64,000 nt of DNA from Dermacentor variabilis. Taxonomy: Eukaryota > Arthropoda > Arachnida > Ixodida > Ixodidae. Under the pieces are notes generated by a model. That model ran no database searches. It had not been told where the DNA came from and worked only from the letters and a program-made list of their open reading frames with translations. Positions 36,989-50,425 of the stretch are shown one piece after another. Where the stretch lies: contig NW_027460412.1 in NCBI RefSeq assembly GCF_050947875.1, positions 186,001-250,000 of the forward strand. Direction: 5' to 3'. A program made the position numbers and the translations under genes. The stretch's first letter is position 1, and every line of letters starts with the position of its first letter.

Positions 36989-39854
36989 TTTTGCAGAAAA
37001 CAACGTCCGCGTCTACTAAAGATGCATATGCATGCTTAACAAGTGGTTTGGCACAACTCCATGCGCGGGTGCTAAAAAGAGCAGCATGGGCGTGCTTGGT
37101 ACGTCGTTTGGTAGAAATCCACGTGCGCGTTCTGCCAAAACCGCCATTTGCATGCATATCTTGTGGTTTTGCAGAAAACAACATCCGCGTCTACCAAAAT
37201 ATGCACGTGCATGCTAAACAAGTGGTTTGGCACAAATCCATGCGCGGGTGCTAAAAAGAGCAGCATGGGCGTGCTTAGCACATCGTTTGGTAGAAATCCA
37301 CGTGCGCGTTCTGCCAAAAGCACCATTTATTTGCATGCATATCTTGTGGTTTTGGAGAAAACAACGTCCGCATCTACCAAAAGATGCATGTGCATGCTTA
37401 ACAAGTGGTTTGGCACAAATGCATGCGCGGGTCCAAAAAAGAGCAGCATGGGCGTGCTTAGCACGTCCTTTGGTAGAAATCCACGTGCGCGTTCTGCCAA
37501 AAGCACCATTTGCATGCATATCTTGTTGTTTTGCAGAAAACAACGTCCGCGTCTACCAAAAGATGCATGTGCATGCTTAACAAGTGGTTTGGCACAAATC
37601 CATGCGCGGGTGCTAAAAATAGCAGCATGGCCGTGCTTAGCACGTCGTTTTGTAGAAAGCCACCTGCGCGTTCTGCCAAAAGCGCAATTTGCATGCATAT
37701 CTTGTGGTTTTGCAGAAAAGAACGTCCGCGTCTACCAAAAGATGCATGTGCATGCTTAACATGTGGTTTGGCACAAATCCATGCGCGGGTGCTAAAAAGA
37801 GCAGCATGGGCGTGCTTAGCAAGTCGTTTGGTAGAAGTCCACGTGCGCGTTCTGCCAAAAGCACCATTTGCATGCACATCTTGTGGTTTTGCAGAAAACA
37901 ACGTCCGCGTCTACCAAAAGATGCATGTGCGTGCTTAACAAGTGCTCTGGCACAAATCCATGCGCCGGTGCTAAAAAGAGCAGCGTGGGCGTGCCTAGCA
38001 CGTCGTTTGGTAGAAATCCACGTGCGCGTTCTGCCAAAAGCACCATTTGCATATATAGCTTGTGGTTTCGCAGAAAACAACGTCAGCGTCTCCCAAAAGA
38101 TGCATGTGCATGCTTAACAAGTGGTTTGGCACAAATCCATGCGCGGGTCAAAAAAAGAGCAGCATGGGCGTGCTTAGCACGTCCTTTGGTAGAAATCCAC
38201 GTGCGCGTTCTGCCAAAAGCACCATTTGCATGCATATCTTGTTGTTTTGCAGAAAACAACGTCCGCGTCTACCAAAAGATGCAAGTGCATGCTTAACAAG
38301 TGCTTTGGCACAAATCCATGCGCGGGTCCAAAAAAGAGCAGCATGGGCGTGCTTCGCACGTCGTTTGGTAGAAATCCACGTGCGCGTTCTGCCAAAAGCA
38401 CCATTTGCATGCATATCTTGTGGTTTTGCAGAAAAGAACGTCCGCGTCTACCAAAAGATGCATGTGCATGCTTAACAAGTGGTTTGGCACAAATCCATGC
38501 GCGGGTGCTAAAAGGGGCAGCATGGACGTGCTTAGCACGTTGTTTGGTAGAAATCCACGTGCGCGTTCTGACAAAAGCACCATTTGCATGCATATCTTGT
38601 GGTTTTGCAGAAAACAACGTCCGCGTCTACCAAAAGATGCATGTGCATGCTTAACAAGTGGTTTGGCACAAATCCATGCGCGGGTGCTAAAAAGAGCAGC
38701 ATGGCCGTGCTTAGCGCGGCGTTTGGTAGAAATCCACGTGCGCGTTCTGCCAAAAGCACCATTTGCATGCACATCTTTAGGTTTTGCAGAAAACAACGTC
38801 CGCGTCTACCAAAAGATAAATATGCATGCTTAACAAGTGGTTTGGCACAAATCCACGCGCGGGTGCTAAAAAGAGCAGATGGACGAGATTAGCACGTCAT
38901 CTGCTAGAAATCTACGTGCGCGCTCTGCCAAAAGCACCATTTGCATGCATACCTTGTGGTTTTGCAGAAAACAACGTCCGCGTCTACCAAAAGATGCATG
39001 TGCAAGCTTAACAAGTGGCCTGTCTCAAATCCATGGGCGGGTGCTAAAAAGAGCAGCATGGGCGTGCTTAGCACGTCATTTGGTAGAAATTCACGTGCCC
39101 GTTCTGCCAAAAGCACCATTTGCATGCATACCTTGTGGTTTTGCAGATAACAACGTCCGCGTCTGCTAAAATATGCATGTGCATGCTTAACAAGTGGTTT
39201 GGCACAAATCCATGCGCGGGTGCTAAAAAGAGCAGCATGGGCGTGCTTAGCACGTCCTTTGGTAGAAATCCACGTGCGCGTTCTGCCAAAACCACCATTT
39301 GCATGCATATCTTGTGGTTTTGCAGAAAACAACGTCCGCGTCTACCAAAAGATGCATGTGCATGTTTAACAAGTGGTTTGGCACAAATTCATGCGCGGGT
39401 GCTAAAAAGAGCAGCATGGGCGTGCTTATCACGTCGTTTGGTAGAAATCCAAGTGCGCGTTCTGCCAAAAGCACCATTTGCATGCATATCTTGTGGTTTT
39501 GCAGAAAAGAACGTCCGCGTCTACCAAAAGTTGCATGTGCATGCTTAACAAGTGGTTTGGCACAAATCCATGCGCGGGTGCTAAAAAGAGCAGCATGGGC
39601 GTGCTTAGCACGTTGTTTGGTAGAAATGCACGTGCGCGTTCTGCCAAAAGCACCATTTGCATGCATATCTTGTGGTTTTGCAGAAAACAACGTCCGCGTC
39701 TACCAAAAGATACATGTGCATGCTTAACAAGTGATTTGGCACAAATCCACGCGCGGGTGCTAAAAAGAGCAGCATGGCCGTGCTTAGCGCGTCGTTTGGT
39801 AGAAACCCACGTGCGCGTTCTGCCAAAAGCACCATTTGCATGCACATCTTTAGG
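36989..39854. repeat. HOR unit R1 (16 monomers, 2,866 bp), type X
   Basis: Opens with CGTCTACTAAAGATGC followed by GCATATGCATGC, then GGCACAACTCC and the +3 bp ATTTATTTGC monomer. The type X marker is AAATGCATGCGCGGGTCC near 37,418. Together with R2 it forms a 5,373-bp super-unit repeated from 42,362. Confidence 0.85.
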
Positions 39855-42361
39855 TTTTGCAGAAAACAACGTCCGCGTCTACTAAAGATGCATGTGCATG
39901 CTTAACAAGTGGTTTGGCACAACTCCATGCGCGGGTGCTAAAAAGAGCAGCATGGGCGTGCTTGGTACGTCGTTTGGTAGAAATGCACGTGCGCGTTCTG
40001 CCAAAACCGCCATTTGCATGCATATCTTGTGGTTTTGCAGAAAACAACATCCGCGTCTACCAAAATATGCACGTGCATGCTAAACAAGTGGTTTGGCACA
40101 AATCCATGCGCGGGTGCTAAAAAGAGCAGCATGGGCGTGCTTAGCACATCGTTTGGTAGAAATCCACGTGCGCGTTCTGCCAAAAGCACCATTTATTTGC
40201 ATGCATATCTTGTGGTTTTGGAGAAAACAACGTCCGCATCTACCAAAAGATGCATGTGCATGCTTAACAAGTGGTTTGGCACAAATCCATGCGCGGGTGC
40301 TAAAAAAAGCAGCATGGGCGTGCCTAGCACGCCGTTTGGTAGAAATCCACGTGCGCGTTTTGCCAAATGCACCATTTGCATGCATATCTTGTTGTTTTGC
40401 ATAAAACAACGTCCGCGTCTACCAAAAGATGCATGTGCATGCTTAACAAGTGCTTTGGCACAAATCCATGCGCGGGTCCAAAAAAGAGCAGCATGGGCGT
40501 GCTTCGCACGTCGTTTGGTAGAAATCCACGTGCGCGTTCTGCCAAAATCACCATTTGCATGCATATATTGTGGTTTTGCAGAAAAGAACGTCCGCGTCTA
40601 CCAAAAGATGCATGTGCATGCTTAACAAGTGGTTTGGCACAAATCCATGCGCGGGTGCTAAAAGGGGCAGCATGGACGTGCTTAGCACGTTGTTTGGTAG
40701 AAATCCACGTGCGCGTTCTGCCAAAAGCACCATTTGCATGCACATCTTTAGGTTTTGCAGAAAACAACGTCCGTGTCTACCAAAAGATGCATTTGCATGC
40801 TTAACAAGTGGTTTGGCACAAATCCACGCGCGGGTGCTAAAAAGAGCAGATGGACGAGATTAGCACGTCATCTGCTAGAAATCTAGTGCGCGCTCTGCCA
40901 AAAGCACCATTTGCATGCATACCTTGTGGTTTTGCAGAAAACAACGTCCGCGTCTACCAAAAGATGCATGTGCGTGCTTAACAAGTGCTCTGGCACAAAT
41001 CCATGCGCCGGTGCTAAAAAGAGCAGCGTGGGCGTGCCTAGCACGTCGTTTGGTAGAAATCCACGTGCGCGTTCTGCCAAAAGCACCATTTGCATATATA
41101 GCTTGTGGTTTCGCAGAAAACAACGTCAGCGTCTCCCAAAAGATGCATGTGCATGCTTAACAAGTGGTTTGGCACAAATCCATGCGCGGGTCAAAAAAAG
41201 AGCAGCATGGGCGTGCTTAGCACGTCCTTTGGTAGAAATCCACGTGCGCGTTCTGCCAAAAGCACCATTTGCATGCATATCTTGTTGTTTTGCAGAAAAC
41301 AACGTCCGCGTCTACCAAAAGATGCAAGTGCATGCTTAACAAGTGCTTTGGCACAAATCCATGCGCGGGTCCAAAAAAGAGCAGCATGGGCGTGCTTCGC
41401 ACGTCGTTTGGTAGAAATCCACGTGCGCGTTCTGCCAAAAGCACCATTTGCATGCATATCTTGTGGTTTTGCAGAAAACAACGTCCGCGTCTACCAAAAG
41501 ATGCATGTGCAAGCTTAACAAGTGGCCTGTCTCAAATCCATGGGCGGGTGCTAAAAAGAGCAGCATGGGCGTGCTTAGCACGTCATTTGGTAGAAATTCA
41601 CGTGCCCGTTCTGCCAAAAGCACCATTTGCATGCATACCTTGTGGTTTTGCAGATAACAACGTCCGCGTCTGCTAAAATATGCATGTGCATGCTTAACAA
41701 GTGGTTTGGCACAAATCCATGCGCGGGTGCTAAAAAGAGCAGCATGGGCGTGCTTAGCACGTCCTTTGGTAGAAATCCACGTGCGCGTTCTGCCAAAACC
41801 ACCATTTGCATGCATATCTTGTGGTTTTGCAGAAAACAACGTCCGCGTCTACCAAAAGATGCATGTGCATGTTTAACAAGTGGTTTGGCACAAATTCATG
41901 CGCGGGTGCTAAAAAGAGCAGCATGGGCGTGCTTATCACGTCGTTTGGTAGAAATCCAAGTGCGCGTTCTGCCAAAAGCACCATTTGCATGCATATCTTG
42001 TGGTTTTGCAGAAAAGAACGTCCGCGTCTACCAAAAGTTGCATGTGCATGCTTAACAAGTGGTTTGGCACAAATCCATGCGCGGGTGCTAAAAAGAGCAG
42101 CATGGGCGTGCTTAGCACGTTGTTTGGTAGAAATGCACGTGCGCGTTCTGCCAAAAGCACCATTTGCATGCATATCTTGTGGTTTTGCAGAAAACAACGT
42201 CCGCCTCTACCAAAAGATACATGTGCATGCTTAACAAGTGATTTGGCACAAATCCACGCGCGGGTGCTAAAAAGAGCAGCATGGCCGTGCTTAGCGCGTC
42301 GTTTGGTAGAAACCCACGTGCGCGTTCTGCCAAAAGCACCATTTGCATGCACATCTTTAGG
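39855..42361. repeat. HOR unit R2 (14 monomers, 2,507 bp), type Y
   Basis: Type Y markers: GAAATGCACG near 39,980, GCTAAAAAAAGCAGC near 40,303, TTTTGCCAAATGC near 40,358, GCATAAAACAACG near 40,400, and a private 1-bp deletion (AATCTAGTGCG instead of AATCTACGTGCG) at 40,885/40,886, shared with R5 and R7. Confidence 0.85.
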
Positions 42362-45227
42362 TTTTGCAGAAAACAACGTCCGCGTCTACTAAAGATGCAT
42401 ATGCATGCTTAACAAGTGGTTTGGCACAACTCCATGCGCGGGTGCTAAAAAGAGCAGCATGGGCGTGCTTGGTACGTCGTTTGGTAGAAATCCACGTGCG
42501 CGTTCTGCCAAAACCGCCATTTGCATGCATATCTTGTGGTTTTGCAGAAAACAACATCCGCGTCTACCAAAATATGCACGTGCATGCTAAACAAGTGGTT
42601 TGGCACAAATCCATGCGCGGGTGCTAAAAAGAGCAGCATGGGCGTGCTTAGCACATCGTTTGGTAGAAATCCACGTGCGCGTTCTGCCAAAAGCACCATT
42701 TATTTGCATGCATATCTTGTGGTTTTGGAGAAAACAACGTCCGCATCTACCAAAAGATGCATGTGCATGCTTAACAAGTGGTTTGGCACAAATGCATGCG
42801 CGGGTCCAAAAAAGAGCAGCATGGGCGTGCTTAGCACGTCCTTTGGTAGAAATCCACGTGCGCGTTCTGCCAAAAGCACCATTTGCATGCATATCTTGTT
42901 GTTTTGCAGAAAACAACGTCCGCGTCTACCAAAAGATGCATGTGCATGCTTAACAAGTGGTTTGGCACAAATCCATGCGCGGGTGCTAAAAATAGCAGCA
43001 TGGCCGTGCTTAGCACGTCGTTTTGTAGAAAGCCACCTGCGCGTTCTGCCAAAAGCGCAATTTGCATGCATATCTTGTGGTTTTGCAGAAAAGAACGTCC
43101 GCGTCTACCAAAAGATGCATGTGCATGCTTAACATGTGGTTTGGCACAAATCCATGCGCGGGTGCTAAAAAGAGCAGCATGGGCGTGCTTAGCAAGTCGT
43201 TTGGTAGAAGTCCACGTGCGCGTTCTGCCAAAAGCACCATTTGCATGCACATCTTGTGGTTTTGCAGAAAACAACGTCCGCGTCTACCAAAAGATGCATG
43301 TGCGTGCTTAACAAGTGCTCTGGCACAAATCCATGCGCCGGTGCTAAAAAGAGCAGCGTGGGCGTGCCTAGCACGTCGTTTGGTAGAAATCCACGTGCGC
43401 GTTCTGCCAAAAGCACCATTTGCATATATAGCTTGTGGTTTCGCAGAAAACAACGTCAGCGTCTCCCAAAAGATGCATGTGCATGCTTAACAAGTGGTTT
43501 GGCACAAATCCATGCGCGGGTCAAAAAAAGAGCAGCATGGGCGTGCTTAGCACGTCCTTTGGTAGAAATCCACGTGCGCGTTCTGCCAAAAGCACCATTT
43601 GCATGCATATCTTGTTGTTTTGCAGAAAACAACGTCCGCGTCTACCAAAAGATGCAAGTGCATGCTTAACAAGTGCTTTGGCACAAATCCATGCGCGGGT
43701 CCAAAAAAGTGCAGCATGGGCGTGCTTCGCACGTCGTTTGGTAGAAATCCACGTGCGCGTTCTGCCAAAAGCACCATTTGCATGCATATCTTGTGGTTTT
43801 GCAGAAAAGAACGTCCGCGTCTACCAAAAGATGCATGTGCATGCTTAACAAGTGGTTTGGCACAAATCCATGCGCGGGTGCTAAAAGGGGCAGCATGGAC
43901 GTGCTTAGCACGTTGTTTGGTAGAAATCCACGTGCGCGTTCTGACAAAAGCACCATTTGCATGCATATCTTGTGGTTTTGCAGAAAACAACGTCCGCGTC
44001 TACCAAAAGATGCATGTGCATGCTTAACAAGTGGTTTGGCACAAATCCATGCGCGGGTGCTAAAAAGAGCAGCATGGCCGTGCTTAGCGCGGCGTTTGGT
44101 AGAAATCCACGTGCGCGTTCTGCCAAAAGCACCATTTGCATGCACATCTTTAGGTTTTGCAGAAAACAACGTCCGCGTCTACCAAAAGATAAATATGCAT
44201 GCTTAACAAGTGGTTTGGCACAAATCCACGCGCGGGTGCTAAAAAGAGCAGATGGACGAGATTAGCACGTCATCTGCTAGAAATCTACGTGCGCGCTCTG
44301 CCAAAAGCACCATTTGCATGCATACCTTGTGGTTTTGCAGAAAACAACGTCCGCGTCTACCAAAAGATGCATGTGCAAGCTTAACAAGTGGCCTGTCTCA
44401 AATCCATGGGCGGGTGCTAAAAAGAGCAGCATGGGCGTGCTTAGCACGTCATTTGGTAGAAATTCACGTGCCCGTTCTGCCAAAAGCACCATTTGCATGC
44501 ATACCTTGTGGTTTTGCAGATAACAACGTCCGCGTCTGCTAAAATATGCATGTGCATGCTTAACAAGTGGTTTGGCACAAATCCATGCGCGGGTGCTAAA
44601 AAGAGCAGCATGGGCGTGCTTAGCACGTCCTTTGGTAGAAATCCACGTGCGCGTTCTGCCAAAACCACCATTTGCATGCATATCTTGTGGTTTTGCAGAA
44701 AACAACGTCCGCGTCTACCAAAAGATGCATGTGCATGTTTAACAAGTGGTTTGGCACAAATTCATGCGCGGGTGCTAAAAAGAGCAGCATGGGCGTGCTT
44801 ATCACGTCGTTTGGTAGAAATCCAAGTGCGCGTTCTGCCAAAAGCACCATTTGCATGCATATCTTGTGGTTTTGCAGAAAAGAACGTCCGCGTCTACCAA
44901 AAGTTGCATGTGCATGCTTAACAAGTGGTTTGGCACAAATCCATGCGCGGGTGCTAAAAAGAGCAGCATGGGCGTGCTTAGCACGTTGTTTGGTAGAAAT
45001 GCACGTGCGCGTTCTGCCAAAAGCACCATTTGCATGCATATCTTGTGGTTTTGCAGAAAACAACGTCCGCGTCTACCAAAAGATACATGTGCATGCTTAA
45101 CAAGTGATTTGGCACAAATCCACGCGCGGGTGCTAAAAAGAGCAGCATGGCCGTGCTTAGCGCGTCGTTTGGTAGAAACCCACGTGCGCGTTCTGCCAAA
45201 AGCACCATTTGCATGCACATCTTTAGG
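42362..45227. repeat. HOR unit R3 (16 monomers, 2,866 bp), type X
   Basis: Near-identical to R1 at a shift of 5,373 bp. A private difference is AAAAAAGTGCAGC near 43,707 versus AAAAAAGAGCAGC in R1. Confidence 0.85.
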
Positions 45228-48200
45228 TTTTGCAGAAAACAACGTCCGCGTCTACTAAAGATGCATGTGCATGCTTAACAAGTGGTTTGGCACAACTCCA
45301 TGCGCGGGTGCTAAAAAGAGCAGCATGGGCGTGCTTGGTACGTCGTTTGGTAGAAATGCACGTGCGCGTTCTGCCAAAACCGCCATTTGCATGCATATCT
45401 TGTGGTTTTGCAGAAAACAACATCCGCGTCTACCAAAATATGCACGTGCATGCTAAACAAGTGGTTTGGCACAAATCCATGCGCGGGTGCTAAAAAGAGC
45501 AGCATGGGCGTGCTTAGCACATCGTTTGGTAGAAATCCACGTGCGCGTTCTGCCAAAAGCACCATTTATTTGCATGCATATCTTGTGGTTTTGGAGAAAA
45601 CAACGTCCGCATCTACCAAAAGATGCATGTGCATGCTTAACAAGTGGTTTGGCACAACTCCATGCGCGGGTGCTAAAAAGAGCAGCATGGGCGTGCTTGG
45701 TACGTCGTTTGGTAGAAATCCACGTGCGCGTTCTGCCAAAACCGCCATTTGCATGCATATCTTGTGGTTTTGCAGAAAACAACATCCGCGTCTACCAAAA
45801 TATGCACGTGCATGCTAAACAAGTGGTTTGGCACAAATCCATGCGCGGGTGCTAAAAAGAGCAGCATGGGCGTGCTTAGCACATCGTTTGGTAGAAATCC
45901 ACGTGCGCGTTCTGCCAAAAGCACCATTTATTTGCATGCATATCTTGTGGTTTTGGAGAAAACAACGTCCGCATCTACCAAAAGATGCATGTGCATGCTT
46001 AACAAGTGGTTTGGCACAAATGCATGCGCGGGTCCAAAAAAGAGCAGCATGGGCGTGCTTAGCACGTCCTTTGGTAGAAATCCACGTGCGCGTTCTGCCA
46101 AAAGCACCATTTGCATGCATATCTTGTTGTTTTGCAGAAAACAACGTCCGCGTCTACCAAAAGATGCATGTGCATGCTTAACAAGTGGTTTGGCACAAAT
46201 CCATGCGCGGGTGCTAAAAATAGCAGCATGGCCGTGCTTAGCACGTCGTTTTGTAGAAAGCCACCTGCGCGTTCTGCCAAAAGCGCAATTTGCATGCATA
46301 TCTTGTGGTTTTGCAGAAAAGAACGTCCGCGTCTACCAAAAGATGCATGTGCATGCTTAACATGTGGTTTGGCACAAATCCATGCGCGGGTGCTAAAAAG
46401 AGCAGCATGGGCGTGCTTAGCAAGTCGTTTGGTAGAAGTCCACGTGCGCGTTCTGCCAAAAGCACCATTTGCATGCACATCTTGTGGTTTTGCAGAAAAC
46501 AACGTCCGCGTCTACCAAAAGATGCATGTGCGTGCTTAACAAGTGCTCTGGCACAAATCCATGCGCCGGTGCTAAAAAGAGCAGCGTGGGCGTGCCTAGC
46601 ACGTCGTTTGGTAGAAATCCACGTGCGCGTTCTGCCAAAAGCACCATTTGCATATATAGCTTGTGGTTTCGCAGAAAACAACGTCAGCGTCTCCCAAAAG
46701 ATGCATGTGCATGCTTAACAAGTGGTTTGGCATAAATCCATGCGCGGGTCAAAAAAAGAGCAGCATGGGCGTGCTTAGCACGTCCTTTGGTAGAAATCCA
46801 CGTGCGCGTTCTGCCAAAAGCACCATTTGCATGCATATCTTGTTGTTTTGCAGAAAACAACGTCCGCGTCTACCAAAAGATGCAAGTGCATGCTTAACAA
46901 GTGCTTTGGCACAAATCCATGCGCGGGTCCAAAAAAGAGCAGCATGGGCGTGCTTCGCACGTCGTTTGGTAGAAATCCACGTGCGCGTTCTGCCAAAAGC
47001 ACCATTTGCATGCATATCTTGTGGTTTTGCAGAAAAGAACGTCCGCGTCTACCAAAAGATGCATGTGCATGCTTAACAAGTGGTTTGGCACAAATCCATG
47101 CGCGGGTGCTAAAAGGGGCAGCATGGACGTGCTTAGCACGTTGTTTGGTAGAAATCCACGTGCGCGTTCTGACAAAAGCACCATTTGCATGCATATCTTG
47201 TGGTTTTGCAGAAAACAACGTCCGCGTCTACCAAAAGATGCATGTGCATGCTTAACAAGTGGTTTGGCACAAATCCATGCGCGGGTGCTAAAAAGAGCAG
47301 CATGGCCGTGCTTAGCGCGGCGTTTGGTAGAAATCCACGTGCGCGTTCTGCCAAAAGCACCATTTGCATGCACATCTTTAGGTTTTGCAGAAAACAACGT
47401 CCGCGTCTACCAAAAGATAAATATGCATGCTTAACAAGTGGTTTGGCACAAATCCACGCGCGGGTGCTAAAAAGAGCAGATGGACGAGATTAGCACGTCA
47501 TCTGCTAGAAATCTACGTGCGCGCTCTGCCAAAAGCACCATTTGCATGCATACCTTGTGGTTTTGCAGAAAACAACGTCCGCGTCTACCAAAAGATGCAT
47601 GTGCAAGCTTAACAAGTGGCCTGTCTCAAATCCATGGGCGGGTGCTAAAAAGAGCAGCATGGGCGTGCTTAGCACGTCATTTGGTAGAAATTCACGTGCC
47701 CGTTCTGCCAAAAGCACCATTTGCATGCATACCTTGTGGTTTTGCAGATAACAACGTCCGCGTCTGCTAAAATATGCATGTGCATGCTTAACAAGTGGTT
47801 TGGCACAAATCCATGCGCGGGTGCTAAAAAGAGCAGCATGGGCGTGCTTAGCACGTCCTTTGGTAGAAATCCACGTGCGCGTTCTGCCAAAACCACCATT
47901 TGCATGCATATCTTGTGGTTTTGCAGAAAACAACGTCCGCGTCTACCAAAAGATGCATGTGCATGTTTAACAAGTGGTTTGGCACAAATTCATGCGCGGG
48001 TGCTAAAAAGAGCAGCATGGGCGTGCTTATCACGTCGTTTGGTAGAAATCCAAGTGCGCGTTCTGCCAAAAGCACCATTTGCATGCATATCTTGTGGTTT
48101 TGCAGAAAAGAACGTCCGCGTCTACCAAAAGTTGCATGTGCATGCTTAACAAGTGGTTTGGCACAAATCCATGCGCGGGTGCTAAAAAGAGCAGCATGGG

Positions 48201-48455
48201 CGTGCTTAGCACGTTGTTTGGTAGAAATGCACGTGCGCGTTCTGCCAAAAGCACCATTTGCATGCATATCTTGTGGTTTTGCAGAAAACAACGTCCGCGT
48301 CTACCAAAAGATACATGTGCATGCTTAACAAGTGATTTGGCACAAATCCACGCGCGGGTGCTAAAAAGAGCAGCATGGCCGTGCTTAGCGCGTCGTTTGG
48401 TAGAAACCCACGTGCGCGTTCTGCCAAAAGCACCATTTGCATGCACATCTTTAGG
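45228..48455. repeat. HOR unit R4 (18 monomers, 3,228 bp), Y/X junction unit
   Basis: Starts with the type Y dimer (as at 39,855). Near 45,620-45,658 it restarts with a type X dimer and continues as type X. The unit is therefore 362 bp (two monomers) longer than R1 and R3. From there to 48,455 it matches R1 at a shift of 8,601 bp. Confidence 0.8.
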
Positions 48456-50425
48456 TTTTGCAGAAAACAACGTCCGCGTCTACTAAAGATGCATGTGCAT
48501 GCTTAACAAGTGGTTTGGCACAACTCCATGCGCGGGTGCTAAAAAGAGCAGCATGGGCGTGCTTGGTACGTCGTTTGGTAGAAATGCACGTGCGCGTTCT
48601 GCCAAAACCGCCATTTGCATGCATATCTTGTGGTTTTGCAGAAAACAACATCCGCGTCTACCAAAATATGCACGTGCATGCTAAACAAGTGGTTTGGCAC
48701 AAATCCATGCGCGGGTGCTAAAAAGAGCAGCATGGGCGTGCTTAGCACATCGTTTGGTAGAAATCCACGTGCGCGTTCTGCCAAAAGCACCATTTATTTG
48801 CATGCATATCTTGTGGTTTTGGAGAAAACAACGTCCGCATCTACCAAAAGATGCATGTGCATGCTTAACAAGTGGTTTGGCACAAATCCATGCGCGGGTG
48901 CTAAAAAAAGCAGCATGGGCGTGCCTAGCACGCCGTTTGGTAGAAATCCACGTGCGCGTTTTGCCAAATGCACCATTTGCATGCATATCTTGTTGTTTTG
49001 CATAAAACAACGTCCGCGTCTACCAAAAGATGCATGTGCATGCTTAACAAGTGCTTTGGCACAAATCCATGCGCGGGTCCAAAAAAGAGCAGCATGGGCG
49101 TGCTTCGCACGTCGTTTGGTAGAAATCCACGTGCGCGTTCTGCCAAAATCACCATTTGCATGCATATATTGTGGTTTTGCAGAAAAGAACGTCCGCGTCT
49201 ACCAAAAGATGCATGTGCATGCTTAACAAGTGGTTTGGCACAAATCCATGCGCGGGTGCTAAAAGGGGCAGCATGGACGTGCTTAGCACGTTGTTTGGTA
49301 GAAATCCACGTGCGCGTTCTGCCAAAAGCACCATTTGCATGCACATCTTTAGGTTTTGCAGAAAACAACGTCCGTGTCTACCAAAAGATGCATTTGCATG
49401 CTTAACAAGTGGTTTGGCACAAATCCACGCGCGGGTGCTAAAAAGAGCAGATGGACGAGATTAGCACGTCATCTGCTAGAAATCTAGTGCGCGCTCTGCC
49501 AAAAGCACCATTTGCATGCATGCCTTGTGGTTTTGCAGAAAACAACGTCCGCGTCTACCAAAAGATGCATGTGCAAGCTTAACAAGTGGTTTGTCTCAAA
49601 TCCATGGGCGGGTGCTAAAAAGAGCAGCATCGGCGTGCTTAGCACGTCATTTGGTAGAAATCCACGTGCCCGTTCTGCCAAAAGCACCATTTGCATGCAT
49701 ACCTTGTGGTTTTGCAGATAACAACGTCCGCGTCTGCTAAAAGATGCATGTGCATGCTTAACAAGTGGTTTGGCACAAATCCATGCGCGGGTGCTAAAAA
49801 GAGCAGCATGGGCGTGCTTAGCACGTCCTTTGGTAGAAATCCACGTGCGCGTTCTGCCAAAACCACCATTTGCATGCATATCTTGTGGTTTTGCAGAAAA
49901 CAACGTCCGCGTCTACCAAAAGATGCATGTGCATGTTTAACAAGTGGTTTGGCACAAATTCATGCGCGGGTGCTAAAAAGAGCAGCATGGGCGTGCTTAT
50001 CACGTCGTTTGGTAGAAATCCAAGTGCGCGTTCTGCCAAAAGCACCATTTGCATGCATATCTTGTGGTTTTGCAGAAAAGAACGTCCGCCTCTACCAAAA
50101 GATACATGTTCATGCTTAACAAGTGGTTTGGCACAAATCCATGCGCGGGTGCTAAAAAGAGCAGCATGGGCGTGCTTAGCTCGTTGTTTGGTAGAAATGC
50201 ACGTGCGCGTTCTGCCAAAAGCACCATTTGCATGCATATCTTGTGGTTTTGCAGAAAACAACGTCCGCGTCTACCAAAAGATACATGTGCATGCTTAACA
50301 AGTGATTTGGCAGAAATCCACGCGCGGGTGCTAAAAAGAGCAGCATGGCCGTGCTTAGCGCGTCGTTTGGTAGAAACCCACGTGCGCGTTCTGCCAAAAG
50401 CACCATCTGCATGCACATCTTTAGG
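48456..50425. repeat. HOR unit R5 (11 monomers, 1,970 bp), variant y1
   Basis: Carries type Y markers including GCATAAAACAACG near 49,001 and the 1-bp deletion AATCTAGTGCG at 49,486/49,487. It matches R2 at a shift of 8,601 bp for its first ~1 kb, then diverges. It pairs with R7 at a shift of 3,941 bp. Confidence 0.85.
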
